Of a stretch of DNA of 33,940 nucleotides, positions 10,105-17,309 are shown piece after piece; position 1 is the stretch's first letter, and every line of letters starts with the position of its first letter. Source of the DNA: Mycobacterium nebraskense (lineage in GTDB: Bacteria > Actinomycetota > Actinomycetes > Mycobacteriales > Mycobacteriaceae); contig NZ_LQPH01000160.1 in the NCBI RefSeq assembly GCF_002102255.1, forward strand, positions 1 through 33,940, written 5' to 3'. The translations under genes and the position numbers were made by a program. Under the pieces are notes generated by a model, which was given only the letters and a program-made list of their open reading frames with translations, was not told the origin of the DNA and searched no databases.

Positions 10105-11127
10105 GTGCTGAGCGGTATCACAAAAAACGTCAGTCGCAGGGGCCAGGCAACCGGCAAGAGGGCGTTGAACGGGAGTGCAACCCGGCCGAGCGCCATCTTC
10201 GTCCTGGGTATGGGGAGATCCGGAACGTCTGCCCTCACCCGGGTGCTCTCGCTGTGCGGTGCCACGCTTCCGGTCGGGATGATGGGGGCCGACGAAGGCA
10301 ACCAGCGTGGATATTGGGAACCGCGCGAATCCCTGTTGCTCAACCGGGCAATTCTGGAACGTCACGGCAGCGCTTGGTGGGACCCTTCGCTGCGCGTGCT
10401 CGAGGAAGGCGAATTCAGCGCCAAAGAGAAGGCCTCTTGCATGGTTGACATCCAGTCGTATGTCAACAAGCTTCCGGCCGCCCCGCTGGTGGTCATCAAG
10501 GACCTGCAGATCAATGTGCTCGCCGACATGTGGTTCGAGGCCGCGCGCAAGGCCGGCTTCGACATCGCCGTGGTGATCGCGGTGCGCCACCCGCAGGAGG
10601 TGGTCCCGTCGATGGGACGCCTCGCCGGGGCGTCGCCGGAGCTGGTGAGCGCCTTATGGCTCAAGGGCAACCTGGTGTCCGAACGCCAGACGCGCGGCCT
10701 GCCGCGGGTGTTCGTCGAGTACACCAACCTCCTCGACGATTGGCGCCGGGAAATGAAACGGATTTCCACGGCGCTCGGCATCGATCTCGTCGCCGAGGAC
10801 GAGGCGGCCGTCGACGAGTTCCTGTCGCCGGACCTTCGGCGCAATCGCGACTGCGACGGTCCGCCCACGGATCGCTTCGGCACCGACTGGATGTCGGTGG
10901 TCTACCGCGCGATGCACGCCGCCGCCGCGGACGAGCCCTGGGACGAGGCCGAGTTGGATCGCGTTTTCGAGGCCTACCGGGCGAGCGAACACGATTTCCG
11001 GACGGCGTTCGACAACGCCCGCGGTTACTCCAACAGCACGCTGGTTCGGCTGCTCAGGCCTTCCGTCATGAAACCCATCCTCGAGGTCGTCGCCATGGCG
11101 CACCGACGCAGGGGATCTTGGGCCTAA
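10105..11127 (+). CDS. Sulfotransferase-family protein
   Basis: It has 340 residues from a GTG. The N-terminal motif GMGRSGTSALT (residues 35-45) is the 5'-phosphosulfate loop, and RHPQEVVPSMGRL (from residue 161) matches the 3'-phosphate-binding R...S motif of PAPS-dependent sulfotransferases. GYWEP at 69-73 is typical of a bacterial branch of the family. It would be a cytoplasmic enzyme moving sulfate from PAPS to a hydroxyl, here most likely on a sugar of the lipid made by this cluster. Such sulfotransferase-like genes also occur in glycolipid loci without proven sulfation, so activity is inferred. It is flanked by 247- and 172-base gaps and is probably transcribed alone. Confidence 0.8.
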   Translation: MLSGITKNVSRRGQATGKRALNGSATRPSAIFVLGMGRSGTSALTRVLSLCGATLPVGMMGADEGNQRGYWEPRESLLLNRAILERHGSAWWDPSLRVLEEGEFSAKEKASCMVDIQSYVNKLPAAPLVVIKDLQINVLADMWFEAARKAGFDIAVVIAVRHPQEVVPSMGRLAGASPELVSALWLKGNLVSERQTRGLPRVFVEYTNLLDDWRREMKRISTALGIDLVAEDEAAVDEFLSPDLRRNRDCDGPPTDRFGTDWMSVVYRAMHAAAADEPWDEAELDRVFEAYRASEHDFRTAFDNARGYSNSTLVRLLRPSVMKPILEVVAMAHRRRGSWA

Positions 11128-11225
11128 CCGCCGTCCACCGGGGCGCCTAATCGCGCCCTTCGGTCGCCGTCGCGCGCCCCTGACACCTATCCGGGCAATC
11201 CAGCTTTCGCCGAGCGGGCCCCCGA

Positions 11226-11231
11226 TATGAT
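11226..11231 (+). promoter_or_regulatory. -10-like box before the epimerase gene
   Basis: TATGAT fits the sigma-A -10 consensus TANNNT. A start near 11238 would give a leader of about 60 bases containing the ribosome binding site GGGAGG at 11285-11290. No convincing -35 element is present. Confidence 0.4.
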
Positions 11232-11299
11232 CGACCGGATCGCACCTCGGCAGGCGTGCCGGTCAAACTTTTCCGCACTCAACTGGGAGGCGCCGGCTC

Positions 11300-12421
11300 T
11301 TGTCATCGTCCGTGCTCATCACCGGAGGCGCAGGCTTCATCGGTTCCGCGCTTGCGCACCGCCTGGTCAAAGTTGGTTGTGACGTCGCCGTCATGGACGT
11401 TCTGCTCCCACAGGTGCACGACGGGCGCGCGATCGACCTTCCGCCGTCCGTGCGGTTCTTCACCGGCGATGTCACGCACGCGCCCGACTGGGACGCCGTG
11501 CTCAGGTTGTTCCGGCCCACCCAGGTCGTCCATCTGGCGGCCGAAACCGGGACCGCTCAGTCGCTCACCGAGGCGACGCGCCACGGGGCGGTGAACGTCG
11601 TGGGCACCACCCAGATGCTGGACGCGTTGGGCCGCAAGGGACTGGTGCCCGAGCAATTCGTCCTGGCGTCGTCCAGGGCGGTCTACGGCGAGGGCGCGTG
11701 GCTGTCCGGCGGTGAGGTCTTTTATCCGCCGCCGCGCAGCCATGCGCAGCTGGTGGCCGGCATCTGGGATCCGCCGGGGCCCGCGGGCGAACCGGCGGTG
11801 CCGCTTCCGAGCTCCGCGGGCCGAACGGAGCCGCGGCCCACCAACGTCTACGGGGCGACGAAGCTCGCGCAAGAGCACCTGCTGGCCGCCTGGGCGGCCG
11901 CGCACGACACCAATCTCAGCGTGTTGCGTCTGCAGAATGCCTTCGGGCCGGGTCAGCCGCTGAGCAATCCGTACACCGGTGTCGTGCCGTTCTTCGCGCG
12001 GTTGTCGCGGGAGGGACGCGCGTCGGAGGTGTACGAGGACGGGCGAATCGTGCGCGACCTGGTCTTCATCGACGACGTGGTGGATGCCGTTTTCGCCGCG
12101 GTTCAGCAGCCCGCCAAGGGTTCCCGTTGCCTCGACATCGGGTCGGGAATCGGGACGACCATTCATGAGCTGGCCAGGAAGATCGCCGCGGCGTTCGACG
12201 CGCCGGAACCGGTGCTCGTCCCCAAGTTCCGCGATGGCGACGTCCGCGCCGCGAGTTGCGACATCCAGCCGGCGATGGACGAGCTCGGTTGGCGCCCGAA
12301 GTGGACGCTCGACGACGGTCTGCGTGTGCTGCTCGAGTGGATCGGCAGCCTCCCCGAGTCCGGCCCCGCGGCGAGCGACAGCGTCGGTGGCCGGCCGGTC
12401 GAGCATGCCGGCCATCGCTAA
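11300..12421 (+). CDS. NAD-dependent sugar-nucleotide epimerase/dehydratase (extended SDR)
   Basis: It has 373 residues from a TTG with GGGAGG nine bases upstream. The Rossmann motif GGAGFIG is at residues 9-15, the catalytic Tyr184-x-x-x-Lys188 in YGATK, and the matching Ser in LASSRAVYG; VHLAAETG and FIDDVVDAV are further extended-SDR signatures. It closely resembles dTDP-glucose/UDP-glucose-type 4-epimerases. GPLs carry 6-deoxytalose, which is made from dTDP-L-rhamnose by 4-epimerisation, so the best inferred role is a dTDP-L-rhamnose 4-epimerase (Tle type). A 4-ketoreductase or another nucleotide-sugar epimerase is possible. The last 30 residues are low-complexity and probably disordered. 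Confidence 0.85.
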   Translation: MSSSVLITGGAGFIGSALAHRLVKVGCDVAVMDVLLPQVHDGRAIDLPPSVRFFTGDVTHAPDWDAVLRLFRPTQVVHLAAETGTAQSLTEATRHGAVNVVGTTQMLDALGRKGLVPEQFVLASSRAVYGEGAWLSGGEVFYPPPRSHAQLVAGIWDPPGPAGEPAVPLPSSAGRTEPRPTNVYGATKLAQEHLLAAWAAAHDTNLSVLRLQNAFGPGQPLSNPYTGVVPFFARLSREGRASEVYEDGRIVRDLVFIDDVVDAVFAAVQQPAKGSRCLDIGSGIGTTIHELARKIAAAFDAPEPVLVPKFRDGDVRAASCDIQPAMDELGWRPKWTLDDGLRVLLEWIGSLPESGPAASDSVGGRPVEHAGHR

Positions 12422-12937
12422 AAGCGATCGGCCATTAACTACATGGTTAATTTCGGGCACTCGCGATCGGGCTCGAATGTGAGCAACGCGCCGCCAAAAG
12501 CCGTGGTGCGGTAGCATTCCAGCCCGGTACTGTCGAGGCATCACATCGCGTATCGCGGCCGCACGCCGGCTTCGCGAATCGCGAAAGCTTTCCCCCGTGT
12601 GACGCATGTTGAAGAAGGGCGAGTGAGCGCAGCAGCATGACCTAGGCTTACGCAGGCGACAGGTGCCGCGCCGCGACCGATCGCAGCACGCCGATCACTA
12701 GAACCCAAGTGCAGGAATGGGTTTGCTCTTCGGGGTGGCGGACGAATGGCGAAATTGGGTCGGCCACCGGCCGTTCCGCTGGACGCGCCGAATGCGCCTA
12801 ATGGCCGAGAAACCCACGTGAGCAAACAACCATCCGCTTGGCGGATCCGATTCCAGAAAACTCGAAACGTACTAGAGGCGCCGATAGGCGGCTAGGCTCA
12901 ACATCGGGAGTATTGAAATGCTAGACAGGGGGCAATC
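12422..12937. other. 516-base non-coding region
   Basis: No convincing gene is seen. An inverted repeat ATTAAC-N6-GTTAAT lies at 12434-12451, just after the epimerase stop, in a locally AT-rich patch. TAGGCT hexamers at 12643-12648 and 12893-12898 are -10 candidates. A 34-codon ORF at 12717 and two minus-strand ORFs of 63 and 94 codons show no recognisable protein features. The ribosome binding site of the next gene (AGGGGG) is at about 12927-12932. The region may hold a leader RNA or regulatory sites. Confidence 0.5.
12893..12898 (+). promoter_or_regulatory. -10-like box TAGGCT before the first TylF-type methyltransferase
   Basis: TAGGCT sits within the decamer GCTAGGCTCA (12891-12900). The same decamer occurs on the minus strand upstream of the C-methyltransferase gene. 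The implied start near 12905 leaves a 33-base leader with an AGGGGG ribosome binding site. Confidence 0.4.
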
Positions 12938-13741
12938 TTGACTGTGACCGACCGCGATACCCGGTCTGCGTACCTCGACCTGCTCCGACGCGACTTGACC
13001 AGATACGGCTCAGATGAACTGGTGCCAGTCCGGTGGTATCGCATCGGGCGGCCGATTCTCAATACCGGCAGCTACATGCTCGTCCGTAAACGTCCGTTCG
13101 ATCAGCAAGCGCGGGAGTTGGGCCAGGACTGGCCCGCGGATGCGCTGACGATGATCGGGATGAAGCGCCTTACCAGCCTGCAACATTGCGTCGAGACGGT
13201 GCTGACCGAGGACATTCCCGGCGACTTGGTCGAATGCGGCGTGTGGCGCGGAGGGGCTTCCATCCTGATGCGCGCGGTGCTCTCGGCCTACGGCGACGAG
13301 GCGCGCCGCGTATGGGTGTGCGATTCCTTCGCCGGCGTACCGCCGCCGGACCCGGCCAACTACAAGGCGGACGCGGGCATCAACCTGCACCGTGCGGCCA
13401 ACATCCTCGCGATACCGGAAGCGGAGGTCCGGGCCAACTTCGCGCGCTACGGGCTGCTGGACGACCAGGTTCGTTTCCTTCCCGGCTGGTTCAAGGACAC
13501 GCTGAACGACGCCCCCATAGATCAAATCGCCGTCCTGCGGCTCGACGGGGACCTCTACGAATCGACGATCCAGGCGCTCGACGCGCTCTACCCGCGGCTG
13601 TCGCCCGGGGGTTTCTGCATCATCGACGACTACCACGCCCTCGACGCGTGCCGGCAGGCCACCACGGACTACCGGACCAAGCACGGCATCACCGCGGAGA
13701 TCCAGGAGATCGACGGCACGGGCGTGCTCTGGCGCAAGTGA
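12938..13741 (+). CDS. TylF/MycF-type O-methyltransferase (probable sugar methylation)
   Basis: It has 267 residues from a TTG preceded by AGGGGG. It is a class I SAM-dependent enzyme of the macrocin O-methyltransferase (TylF) family: the SAM site is GDLVECGVWRGGASIL (from about residue 95), the acidic motif is VWVCDSFAG, the metal-binding segment LRLDGDLYEST, and the last family block IIDDYHALDACR. TylF and MycF methylate deoxysugar hydroxyls with a bound divalent metal. In a GPL cluster the expected substrate is rhamnose or 6-deoxytalose on the lipopeptide (rhamnosyl 3-O- or 4-O-methylation). Position specificity cannot be read from the sequence. Confidence 0.85.
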   Translation: MTVTDRDTRSAYLDLLRRDLTRYGSDELVPVRWYRIGRPILNTGSYMLVRKRPFDQQARELGQDWPADALTMIGMKRLTSLQHCVETVLTEDIPGDLVECGVWRGGASILMRAVLSAYGDEARRVWVCDSFAGVPPPDPANYKADAGINLHRAANILAIPEAEVRANFARYGLLDDQVRFLPGWFKDTLNDAPIDQIAVLRLDGDLYESTIQALDALYPRLSPGGFCIIDDYHALDACRQATTDYRTKHGITAEIQEIDGTGVLWRK

Positions 13742-13766
13742 GGGCAACCCGCCAGGGGCGCCGCAC

Positions 13767-13786
13767 CGGAGCGCGCTGACGCTCCG
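13767..13786 (+). terminator. Possible hairpin terminator after the TylF-type gene
   Basis: CGGAGCG (13767-13773) and CGCTCCG (13780-13786) form a perfect 7-bp GC-rich stem with a 6-base loop, 26 bases after the stop codon. No T-tract follows, so the assignment is tentative. Confidence 0.45.
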
Positions 13787-13841
13787 AGCGCGGTATCGCC
13801 GCGCGCACGCGGACGATCGAAGCCGCCCCCGGCACCGGAGA

Positions 13842-13860
13842 ACCGGCCATAATGACCGGT
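13842..13860 (+). promoter_or_regulatory. -10-like box framed by an inverted repeat, before a glycosyltransferase
   Basis: CATAAT at 13848-13853 resembles a -10 box and is flanked by ACCGG (13842-13846) and CCGGT (13856-13860), exact reverse complements. The arrangement could be an operator over the promoter of the glycosyltransferase starting 48 bases downstream. Confidence 0.4.
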
Positions 13861-13908
13861 GCCCCTGCCGTCGCCGGTGCGCACGTCAAGTGAAAGGCTT
13901 GGTTCGCG

Positions 13909-15177
13909 ATGAAGTTTGTGCTGGCCTGCTATGGAACTCGAGGTGACATCGAGCCTTCCGTCGTCGTCGGTCGCGAACTCCTGCGCAGGGGCCATGACGT
14001 GCGGATGGCGGTGCCGCCCGACCTGATCGGCTTCGCCGAGGCGGCCGGTCTCCCGGCGGCCGCGTATGGGCTGGAGACCCAGCTGTGGCTGGACGTGTAC
14101 CGCAACTTCTGGACGTCTTTCTTCGGCGCGTTCTGGAAGGTCCGGGAGCTGCGCGGGTTGTGGCGCGAGATGTGGGACCTCAGCGACCAATGCTGGGGCC
14201 ACATGACGACGACGCTGACCTCGCTGGCCGACGGGGCCGACCTGTTGCTGGTCGGACAGAGTTACCAGGAGCCCGCCGCCAACGTCGCCGAGTACTACGA
14301 CATCCCGTTGGCCACACTGCACCACGCCCCGATGCGGCCCAACGGCCAGCTGGTCTCGATCCTGCCGCCCCCGTTGAGTCGGTCGGCCATGATGGCGTTC
14401 GACTGGTTGGCCTGGCGCCTGAACAAGAAGCCCGAGGATGCGCAGCGGCGCGAACTCGGCCTGCCGAAGGCGAAGGGTCCCTCGCCGGCGCGCATCGCCC
14501 GACGGGGGGCGATGGAAATCCAGGCCTACGACGAGGCGTGTTTTCCGGGGTTGGTCGCCGAATGGGCGAAATGGGACGGCCAACGGCCGTTCGTCGGGGC
14601 GCTGACGATGGAGCTGACCACCGAACTCGACGACGACGTCGCCTCGTGGATCGCGGCGGGATCCCCGCCGATTTGCTTCGGCTTCGGCAGCATGCCGGTG
14701 GCGTCGCCGGCCGAGACGGTCCAGATGATCGCCTCCGCCTGCGGCGAACTGGGGGAGCGGGCGTTGCTCTGCGCCGGTTCGAGCGACTACAGCGACGTGC
14801 CGAGCTTCGACCACGTCAAGGTGGTGGGGGCGGTGAATTACGCGAAGATCTTCCCCGCCTGCCACGCGGTGGTCCACCACGGCGGCTCGGGCACCACGGC
14901 CGCCAGCCTGCGCGCCGGCGTTCCCACGTTGATTCTTTCGATGGACGTCAACCAAACCCTGTGGGGCGGTCAGGTCAAGCGATTGAAGGTGGGCACCACC
15001 CGGCGATTTTCGGCCACCACGCGGAAATCACTGGTGACGGACCTGCGACGCATTCTCGCGCCGGATTACGTCGCCCGTGCCCGCGAGATCGCCACCCGAA
15101 TGACGAGTCCCAGCGAAAGCGTCGCGAAGGCCGCGGACCTCGCGGAAAACTTCGCCAGCCTGAGGCGTTATGCCTGA
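13909..15177 (+). CDS. GT-B glycosyltransferase of the mycobacterial GPL type (GtfA/GtfB/Rv1524-like)
   Basis: It has 422 residues. The N-terminus MKFVLACYGTRGDIEPSV is the acceptor-side Rossmann start typical of GT1 enzymes acting on GPLs and phenolic glycolipids. The donor-binding motif HHGGSGTTAASLRAGVP begins at His323. The usual Asp-Gln pair that follows in the family is Asn348-Gln349 here (DVNQTLW), unlike the paralogue at 18741-20009, which keeps Asp-Gln. The expected role is transfer of 6-deoxytalose or rhamnose from dTDP-sugar to the lipopeptide, in the cytoplasm or on the inner membrane face. Which of the two sugars cannot be decided from the sequence. Confidence 0.88.
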   Translation: MKFVLACYGTRGDIEPSVVVGRELLRRGHDVRMAVPPDLIGFAEAAGLPAAAYGLETQLWLDVYRNFWTSFFGAFWKVRELRGLWREMWDLSDQCWGHMTTTLTSLADGADLLLVGQSYQEPAANVAEYYDIPLATLHHAPMRPNGQLVSILPPPLSRSAMMAFDWLAWRLNKKPEDAQRRELGLPKAKGPSPARIARRGAMEIQAYDEACFPGLVAEWAKWDGQRPFVGALTMELTTELDDDVASWIAAGSPPICFGFGSMPVASPAETVQMIASACGELGERALLCAGSSDYSDVPSFDHVKVVGAVNYAKIFPACHAVVHHGGSGTTAASLRAGVPTLILSMDVNQTLWGGQVKRLKVGTTRRFSATTRKSLVTDLRRILAPDYVARAREIATRMTSPSESVAKAADLAENFASLRRYA

Positions 15178-15256
15178 TCAGCGCTGGCGGCTGAGTCGAG
15201 GATCGGCCCCGCCGGTCGAGTCTCGCAGATCGCCAACGGACCCCGAGTCGTGGCGG

Positions 15257-15262
15257 TATCGT
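15257..15262 (+). promoter_or_regulatory. -10-like box TATCGT before the class I methyltransferase
   Basis: TATCGT followed by TTTC implies a start near 15269. The same hexamer in nearly the same context (TATCGTTTC) precedes the second TylF-type gene at 16496. A transcript from here would carry GGGGAAGGG at 15284-15292 as ribosome binding site for the GTG at 15297. Confidence 0.45.
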
Positions 15263-15296
15263 TTCTGGCGTCGAAAACTTCATGGGGAAGGGCGAA

Positions 15297-16298
15297 GTGA
15301 GCGAAGTTAACAAACCGTGCCAGCTATGTGGATCGAATGGTCCGCACGAAATCGTTCCCGTTCGGGAGATGTATTTCGGGACCCGAGAAGTATTCGATTA
15401 CTTCGTCTGCGCCGAGTGCGGCACATTGCAGATCGCGAAAGTGCTTGAGGGTGAAGAACTCATGCGCTTTTACCCCTCGGACTATTACTCCTACAAAGTC
15501 GCGCCGCAGCCCAAGCTGTTCCAATGGCTGACCGCGCAGGAGGACCGCCATGACCTGCACGCCGGCGGCCGCCTGGTCGGTACGCTCGTCTCGGCGCTGC
15601 CGCCCGGGCTGCGCAGCCTGATCGGAACGCACGACGCCAGCGGCGACGTCGTCAAAATGCTTGGCGAGCTAGGGGTTTCGCTCGACGCGCGGGTTCTGGA
15701 CGTGGGGTGTGGTGGCGGCGCGCTGCTCGACCGGTTGGCCAGGGCCGGATTCACGAACCTGTCCGGCGCCGACCCGTTCATCGAGGCCGACGGCAAGACG
15801 GCCCTCGGGGTTCCCCTGGCGAAGCGGGACCTGGACGAGATGACCGGTGAGTTCGACGTCATCATGTTCAACCATTCGCTCGAACACGTCCCGGACCTGA
15901 CCGCCACTCTTAAGGCGGCGCACGAGAGGCTGGCCCCCACGGGCTTGTGCCTGGTCCGGCTGCCGACCACCTCGTCCGAAGTCTGGGACACCTACCGGGC
16001 CAACTGGATGAACATCGATGCGCCCAAGCACATTTGCATACCGTCCCGCAAGGGTATGGCGGTGGCGGCCGACAGGGCCGGGCTGCGGGTCGAGAAGGCC
16101 ATCGACGATCAGAGCTCGGGGTCGTTCATCGGAAGCGAGGCGAACCGCCGCGACATCGCGCTGACCGAAATGACCAGCCTTGGGGCCATGGTTCGGATGT
16201 TCGGGGTCAGGCAGCTCTTGAACTGGGAGAAGCGCGCGGTGGCGCTGAACCGCCAGGGCCGGGGTGACCAGACCGGGTTCGTCCTGCGGGTCAAGTAA
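15297..16298 (+). CDS. Class I SAM-dependent methyltransferase with N-terminal zinc-ribbon-like motif
   Basis: It has 333 residues from the GTG at 15297, favoured because GGGGAAGGG lies just upstream; an in-frame ATG at 15282 is the alternative (338 residues). The N-terminus has two Cys pairs, CQLCG and CAECG, suggesting bound zinc. The SAM motif VLDVGCGGGALLDRLA and the post-motif FNHSLEHVPDL are typical of UbiG/methyltransferase-23-type enzymes. It lacks the extra C-terminal domain of the C-methyltransferase at 17310. In GPL loci such enzymes methylate sugar or fatty-acyl hydroxyls; the target here is inferred, not visible. Confidence 0.82.
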   Translation: MSEVNKPCQLCGSNGPHEIVPVREMYFGTREVFDYFVCAECGTLQIAKVLEGEELMRFYPSDYYSYKVAPQPKLFQWLTAQEDRHDLHAGGRLVGTLVSALPPGLRSLIGTHDASGDVVKMLGELGVSLDARVLDVGCGGGALLDRLARAGFTNLSGADPFIEADGKTALGVPLAKRDLDEMTGEFDVIMFNHSLEHVPDLTATLKAAHERLAPTGLCLVRLPTTSSEVWDTYRANWMNIDAPKHICIPSRKGMAVAADRAGLRVEKAIDDQSSGSFIGSEANRRDIALTEMTSLGAMVRMFGVRQLLNWEKRAVALNRQGRGDQTGFVLRVK

Positions 16299-16495
16299 GG
16301 AAGCGGCGATTCTGGCGAGCGGCGCGAACCTCGTTGCGGGATTCGTTGTGCCACTGAGGTTCACGCTTCGGCCATCGTGCCGTGCTGCCGACGCGGCGGC
16401 CGGCCGCTGATGGCAACGCGTGCTGTGAAAGGGGGCGGCCGCCGCCGCTCCGGCCAACCCGCCGCGTTCCCGGGTAGGCCAACGGATCCCGATGC

Positions 16496-16501
16496 TATCG
16501 T
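16496..16501 (+). promoter_or_regulatory. -10-like box implying a leaderless transcript
   Basis: TATCGT ends seven bases before the GTG at 16509. Transcription normally begins 6-8 bases after a -10 box, which would place +1 at the start codon. Leaderless mRNAs starting with ATG or GTG are common in mycobacteria, and no ribosome binding site is seen before this GTG. Confidence 0.5.
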
Positions 16502-16508
16502 TTCCGCC

Positions 16509-17297
16509 GTGGCAAACAGGCTGTCGACCGGCGCTCGCATCCGGCTATGGATGGTGGGCAAGGAGTATGGGCTCGCCCGCAAGCTTTTTCCGAAGGCGTA
16601 CGCCAGCGACGCGTTGTTCAGTTTCCACCGCCACGCGTTCATGGAGGATCCGGCGTTCCAGCGCGCCTACGAGCGCGGTGCGCGCGCCCTGGGCGGGCAG
16701 GACTGGTACCAGTGGCATTGGCGCGCGCACATCGGTTTGTGGGCGGCGACCAACGCCAGCCGGCTCGACGGTGATTTCGTGGAGTGCGGCGTCAGTTACG
16801 GATTCTTGAGCAGCGCCATCATGGAGTATCTCGACTGGGATCGACTGGGCAAGACCTTCTATCTGCTCGACACTTTCGCGGGAATCGATCCGCGTTACGT
16901 CACCGCCGACGAACGCCGCGGCGGCGCGCTTGAGCGGAGCGAGCAGCAGCTTCGCAACGGCATGTACGTCAGCGGGGTCGAGGGTGTGCGGGCCAACTTC
17001 GCGCAATGGAAGAACCAACGCATCATCGTCGGGCCGGTCCCGGAGACGCTCGACCAGGTCGAGGCGCGCACGGTGGCCTTCCTGCACATCGACATGAACT
17101 GTGCCCCACCGGAGGTCGCGGCGCTGCGGTTCTTCTGGCCGCGGCTCTCGCCCGGCGCCTTCGTGCTGCTGGACGACTACGCCTACCACGGGCACGAAGA
17201 GCAGCGCCTGGCCATGGACGCCCTGGCGGGCGAATTGGGCGTGCCGATCTGCACTTTGCCCACCGGCCAGGGCCTTCTGATCAAACCGGCGCAGTGA
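16509..17297 (+). CDS. Second TylF-family methyltransferase
   Basis: It has 262 residues from the GTG at 16509, chosen because a -10-like box ends seven bases upstream; the frame stays open to 16377 but those 44 residues are Arg/Gly-rich and unlike the family. The SAM site is GDFVECGVSYGFLSS, the acidic motif LLDTFAGI, and the C-terminal blocks HIDMNCAPPE and VLLDDYAYHG. Compared with its paralogue at 12938, the metal-site segment LDGD is IDMN, so the second Asp is replaced by Asn; metal use or acceptor may differ. The likely substrate is a GPL sugar. Its stop lies 12 bases from the end of the convergent C-methyltransferase gene. Confidence 0.82.
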   Translation: MANRLSTGARIRLWMVGKEYGLARKLFPKAYASDALFSFHRHAFMEDPAFQRAYERGARALGGQDWYQWHWRAHIGLWAATNASRLDGDFVECGVSYGFLSSAIMEYLDWDRLGKTFYLLDTFAGIDPRYVTADERRGGALERSEQQLRNGMYVSGVEGVRANFAQWKNQRIIVGPVPETLDQVEARTVAFLHIDMNCAPPEVAALRFFWPRLSPGAFVLLDDYAYHGHEEQRLAMDALAGELGVPICTLPTGQGLLIKPAQ

Positions 17298-17309
17298 GCC
17301 GGCGGCGCA

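Noticed and set aside
12717..12821. 34-codon plus-strand ORF starting MGLLFGVADEWRNW
   Set aside because: The AGGA directly abuts the ATG, so spacing is wrong, and nothing else supports translation.
12541..12825. 94-codon minus-strand ORF in the gap before the first TylF-type gene
   Set aside because: No ribosome binding site, no signal peptide or domain, and no recognisable composition.
16377..16508. Longer start for the second TylF-type gene at ATG 16377
   Set aside because: The added residues are low-complexity Arg/Gly/Pro, and a -10-like box ends seven bases before GTG 16509.
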